Part shown: in pieces, positions 13,943 through 15,828 of the stretch
Numbering within the stretch: the first letter of the stretch is position 1
How the letters are laid out: each line of letters begins with the position of its first letter
Assembly (NCBI RefSeq): GCF_934772795.1
Contig: NZ_CAKVMR010000051.1
Coordinates: forward strand, 1-15,828
Length of the DNA stretch: 15,828 nt
Direction of reading: 5' to 3'
Source: an uncultured Holdemanella sp.
GTDB taxonomy: Bacteria > Bacillota_I > Bacilli_A > Erysipelotrichales > Erysipelotrichaceae
Notes under the pieces: model-generated
What the model saw: the letters and a program-made list of their open reading frames with translations, nothing else
Databases searched by the model: none
Told to the model about the DNA's origin: nothing
Position numbers and translations under genes: made by a program

Positions 13943-14911
13943 TTATTCCTTAGTGATTTCTTTGTAGCTAGCTAGACCATAAGCACTATCTGCTTGTGTA
14001 CCCGCATTGACAATTGCTTGTTCCATCGCTTTGACCGCCATGATTCCAACTAAATCTTGTTCAGCAGGCACTTTATTGGATGTCATCGCAAAAATTGTAT
14101 CTCCATCACTTGAAGTGTGGACTGGACGAATACATCTAGCATACCCATTATGTGCCATACTCGCAATCTTATTCATTTGCGCTTTATTTAAATCTGCATT
14201 TGTGATGATACAACCAATTGTTGTATTCATACCACAAGAATTGATCATCTTTTCAGCTGCCTTTAAGATTTCATCTTCACTAAACAATCTTGTGTTTGTG
14301 TTTCGATCATAAATACCTGCGATTGGTTTGTCTGAATTTGGATAGAAAATATCACCACACGCATTTACTGCAACAATAGCCCCTACTTTTAATGGACCAA
14401 TTTGTAGGGCAGAAAATCCTAACCCTGCTTTCATCGCATATTGAGGACCAAAGAATTTACCAACACTTGCACCTGTTCCAGCACCGACATTTCCTTGTTG
14501 AGGATCATTTTTTTCCGCTTCAATACAAGCATCATACCCCATTTGTTTATTTGGATATGCCTTAGAATTACCTACACCACAATCAAATAGACAAGCTTCA
14601 CATACGATTGGAATATAGATGTTTTTCATGTCAAAACCAATTTCGTGCTCACTCAAATACTGCATAACACCACTGCTTGATTCTAGACCAAAAGCACTAC
14701 CACCCGATAGAGTGACCGCGTGGATTTTTTGAACCATGTTTTTAGGATTTAATAAATCCGTTTCACGAGTGGCAGGACCACCACCACGTACATCTACACC
14801 AGCTGTAGCTCCTTCTTTACATAAGATGACGGTACAGCCAGTCGCATTTTCTGTATCTTGTGCACTACCAATTTGAAATCCTTCGATTTCATTGATTTGA
14901 ATTGTCTTCAT
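13943..14911 (-). CDS. P1-family (DmpA/NylC-like) N-terminal-nucleophile peptidase
   Basis: A 322-aa N-terminal-nucleophile hydrolase of peptidase family P1 (S58). Such enzymes are made as a precursor that cuts itself into two chains, exposing a Thr or Ser that then acts as an aminopeptidase or amidase. The conserved glycine-rich segments GVDVRGGGPATRE, LSGGSAFGL and GNVGAGTGASVGK are present, and the expected cleavage point is Asn229-Thr230 in GMNTTIGCIITNADL. AAAGGAG 7 nt upstream fixes the ATG at 14911, inside the end of the nitrilase gene (23-nt overlap), so the two are co-transcribed. No signal peptide is seen. The natural substrate is unknown. Confidence 0.85.
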   Translation of the reverse strand: MKTIQINEIEGFQIGSAQDTENATGCTVILCKEGATAGVDVRGGGPATRETDLLNPKNMVQKIHAVTLSGGSAFGLESSSGVMQYLSEHEIGFDMKNIYIPIVCEACLFDCGVGNSKAYPNKQMGYDACIEAEKNDPQQGNVGAGTGASVGKFFGPQYAMKAGLGFSALQIGPLKVGAIVAVNACGDIFYPNSDKPIAGIYDRNTNTRLFSEDEILKAAEKMINSCGMNTTIGCIITNADLNKAQMNKIASMAHNGYARCIRPVHTSSDGDTIFAMTSNKVPAEQDLVGIMAVKAMEQAIVNAGTQADSAYGLASYKEITKE

Positions 14912-15689
14912 TTTTGATCTCCTTTAATTCATATAAATCATTTCTACGTACCTTCCAATAAGGCATTCTTTTCCTTACTTTTTCAATGTCGTTTAAATCA
15001 ATGTCTACAACTTTATATGTTTCTTCTTCGCCCAACTCCACTACAACATTGCCAAAACCATCCACAAGAATGGAGTGCCCACCAGCCGTATAGTTTTTAT
15101 ATGTATATTTAGCCGGTGCTACTCCACACAGAAAGATTTCATTTTCTAAAGCACGAGTTTGAGTAAATAACTTCCAATGTTTCTTTGTAGCCTGCTCATT
15201 AAAGGCAGCCGGACAAAATAGAATTTGTGCTCCATTTTGAGCTAGAATTCTAGACACTTCTGGAAAGCGGATGTCGTAACATAATAAAATGCCACATTTT
15301 CCCCATGGCGTATCAAAACAATGTAGGTGATTTCCTGGTACAAACACTTCATTTTCACAATAATCTTGTTTGTTGTGGAATTCAAAAAGATGTGTTTTAT
15401 CATACGAACAAACAATGTTGCCATCGCTATTTAATATGTAACAACGATTGTATTTATTTGCACAAATGGAACCAGCTACAATCCATATCTTATGAGATCT
15501 AGCTAAGTTTTTTAAAGCCATCAAACTTTCATCGTGACGCAAATAAGCTGTCTTTAATGCATCATTATGATATGGACAGTTCCACATTTCGGGTAAAACT
15601 AAAATATCACATTCTGGAATATGTTTTAGTTTCGCTATATTTTGTTGATTATCCATTGAAACAGACATTTGGTACATACAGATCTTCAT
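14889..15689 (-). CDS. Carbon-nitrogen hydrolase (nitrilase family, omega-amidase-like)
   Basis: A 266-aa cytosolic amidase of the nitrilase superfamily. The Glu-Lys-Cys triad is Glu34 (LVLPEMWN), Lys98 (YDKTHLF) and Cys137 (LLCYDIRFPE). The PEMWNCPY segment and YDIRFPE context resemble Nit2/YafV omega-amidases, which remove ammonia from alpha-ketoglutaramate and similar acids; N-carbamoyl substrates are an alternative. The ATG at 15689 fits the family N-terminus (MKICMYQMSV). No ribosome site precedes it, but a promoter ends 7 nt before it, so the transcript may be leaderless. An in-frame TTG at 15734 also lacks a ribosome site. It overlaps the peptidase gene, suggesting both act on related amide or peptide breakdown. 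Confidence 0.85.
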   Translation of the reverse strand: MKICMYQMSVSMDNQQNIAKLKHIPECDILVLPEMWNCPYHNDALKTAYLRHDESLMALKNLARSHKIWIVAGSICANKYNRCYILNSDGNIVCSYDKTHLFEFHNKQDYCENEVFVPGNHLHCFDTPWGKCGILLCYDIRFPEVSRILAQNGAQILFCPAAFNEQATKKHWKLFTQTRALENEIFLCGVAPAKYTYKNYTAGGHSILVDGFGNVVVELGEEETYKVVDIDLNDIEKVRKRMPYWKVRRNDLYELKEIKNEDNSNQ

Positions 15690-15696
15690 ATAGATT

Positions 15697-15725
15697 ATGA
15701 TAGGCGAAAAACGACTTCTTTTCAA
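15697..15725 (-). promoter_or_regulatory. Promoter of the nitrilase-peptidase operon, leaderless type
   Basis: On the minus strand TTGAAA (15725 to 15720) and TATCAT (15702 to 15697) are separated by exactly 17 bp. Only 7 nt separate the -10 box from the ATG at 15689, so transcription would start at or next to the start codon. Confidence 0.55.
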
Positions 15726-15734
15726 GCTGTGCAA

Positions 15735-15828
15735 TGACTAACAAGTGTTTACGTCAACTTCTCGTGATTTATAAACATCTATAATTTCAAATGATTGAAA
15801 ACAGTCTAAATTAGTTTTAAATAAAGCT
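15735..15828. other. Window end without recognised gene
   Basis: No coding frame or RNA gene is visible in the last 94 bases. A minus-strand TTGACG occurs at about 15743-15748 but without a good -10 partner. Confidence 0.4.

Noticed and set aside
15690..15734. Upstream TTG start for the nitrilase gene
   Set aside because: It adds 15 residues unlike nitrilase N-termini, lacks a ribosome site and would span the predicted promoter.

Overview
The window is AT-rich DNA from a low-GC Gram-positive bacterium. Purine-rich Shine-Dalgarno sites, TTG starts, an AgrA/AgrC-like two-component pair, PTS-based trehalose uptake and IS21-type remnants all point to Firmicutes. The style fits Erysipelotrichia or a related gut or oral lineage, but that placement is an impression and not a proof.

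Layout. (1) 1-3666: a trehalose operon. Twin palindromic operators precede a trehalose PTS permease (EIIB-EIIC-EIIA) and a phosphotrehalase, closed by an intrinsic terminator. (2) 3667-11277: an accessory island that is visibly AT-richer and full of relics. Its left side holds a promoter-terminator pair that may make a ~90-nt RNA, a collapsed istB of an IS21-family element with its right-end repeats, and the 3' end of a lantibiotic-type ABC exporter (LanT-like) cut off at the IS end and broken by stops and frameshifts. Intact genes follow: an ABC ATPase and two related ABC-2 permeases (LanFEG-like organisation), then an unrecognised membrane protein whose 3' end runs into a second set of IS-like repeats. 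On the minus strand lies a LytTR response regulator with an AgrC-like sensor that has lost the usual ATP-binding residues. The right edge carries the decayed 3' end of a tyrosine integrase followed by paired repeats resembling integrase arm sites. A similar pair, with a different sequence but the same 11-bp period, sits near the left edge. (3) 11278-15828: core-like genes. These are a low-molecular-weight tyrosine phosphatase overlapping a PHP-type histidinol phosphatase, a Crp/Fnr regulator divergent from an iron-sulfur protein, and a minus-strand pair of a nitrilase-family amidase and a P1-family peptidase.

How it fits together. Trehalose is imported as trehalose-6-phosphate and split to glucose and glucose-6-phosphate. 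The island reads as a bacteriocin or peptide-response locus that lost its exporter (and any precursor) while keeping an ABC efflux or self-protection pump and a peptide-type two-component system. The most interesting items are the degenerate sensor kinase kept as a full-length ORF beside a normal-looking regulator, the orphan pump next to a dead exporter, the integrase relic that marks an island edge, the candidate small RNA, and a nitrilase gene that appears to be transcribed without a leader.
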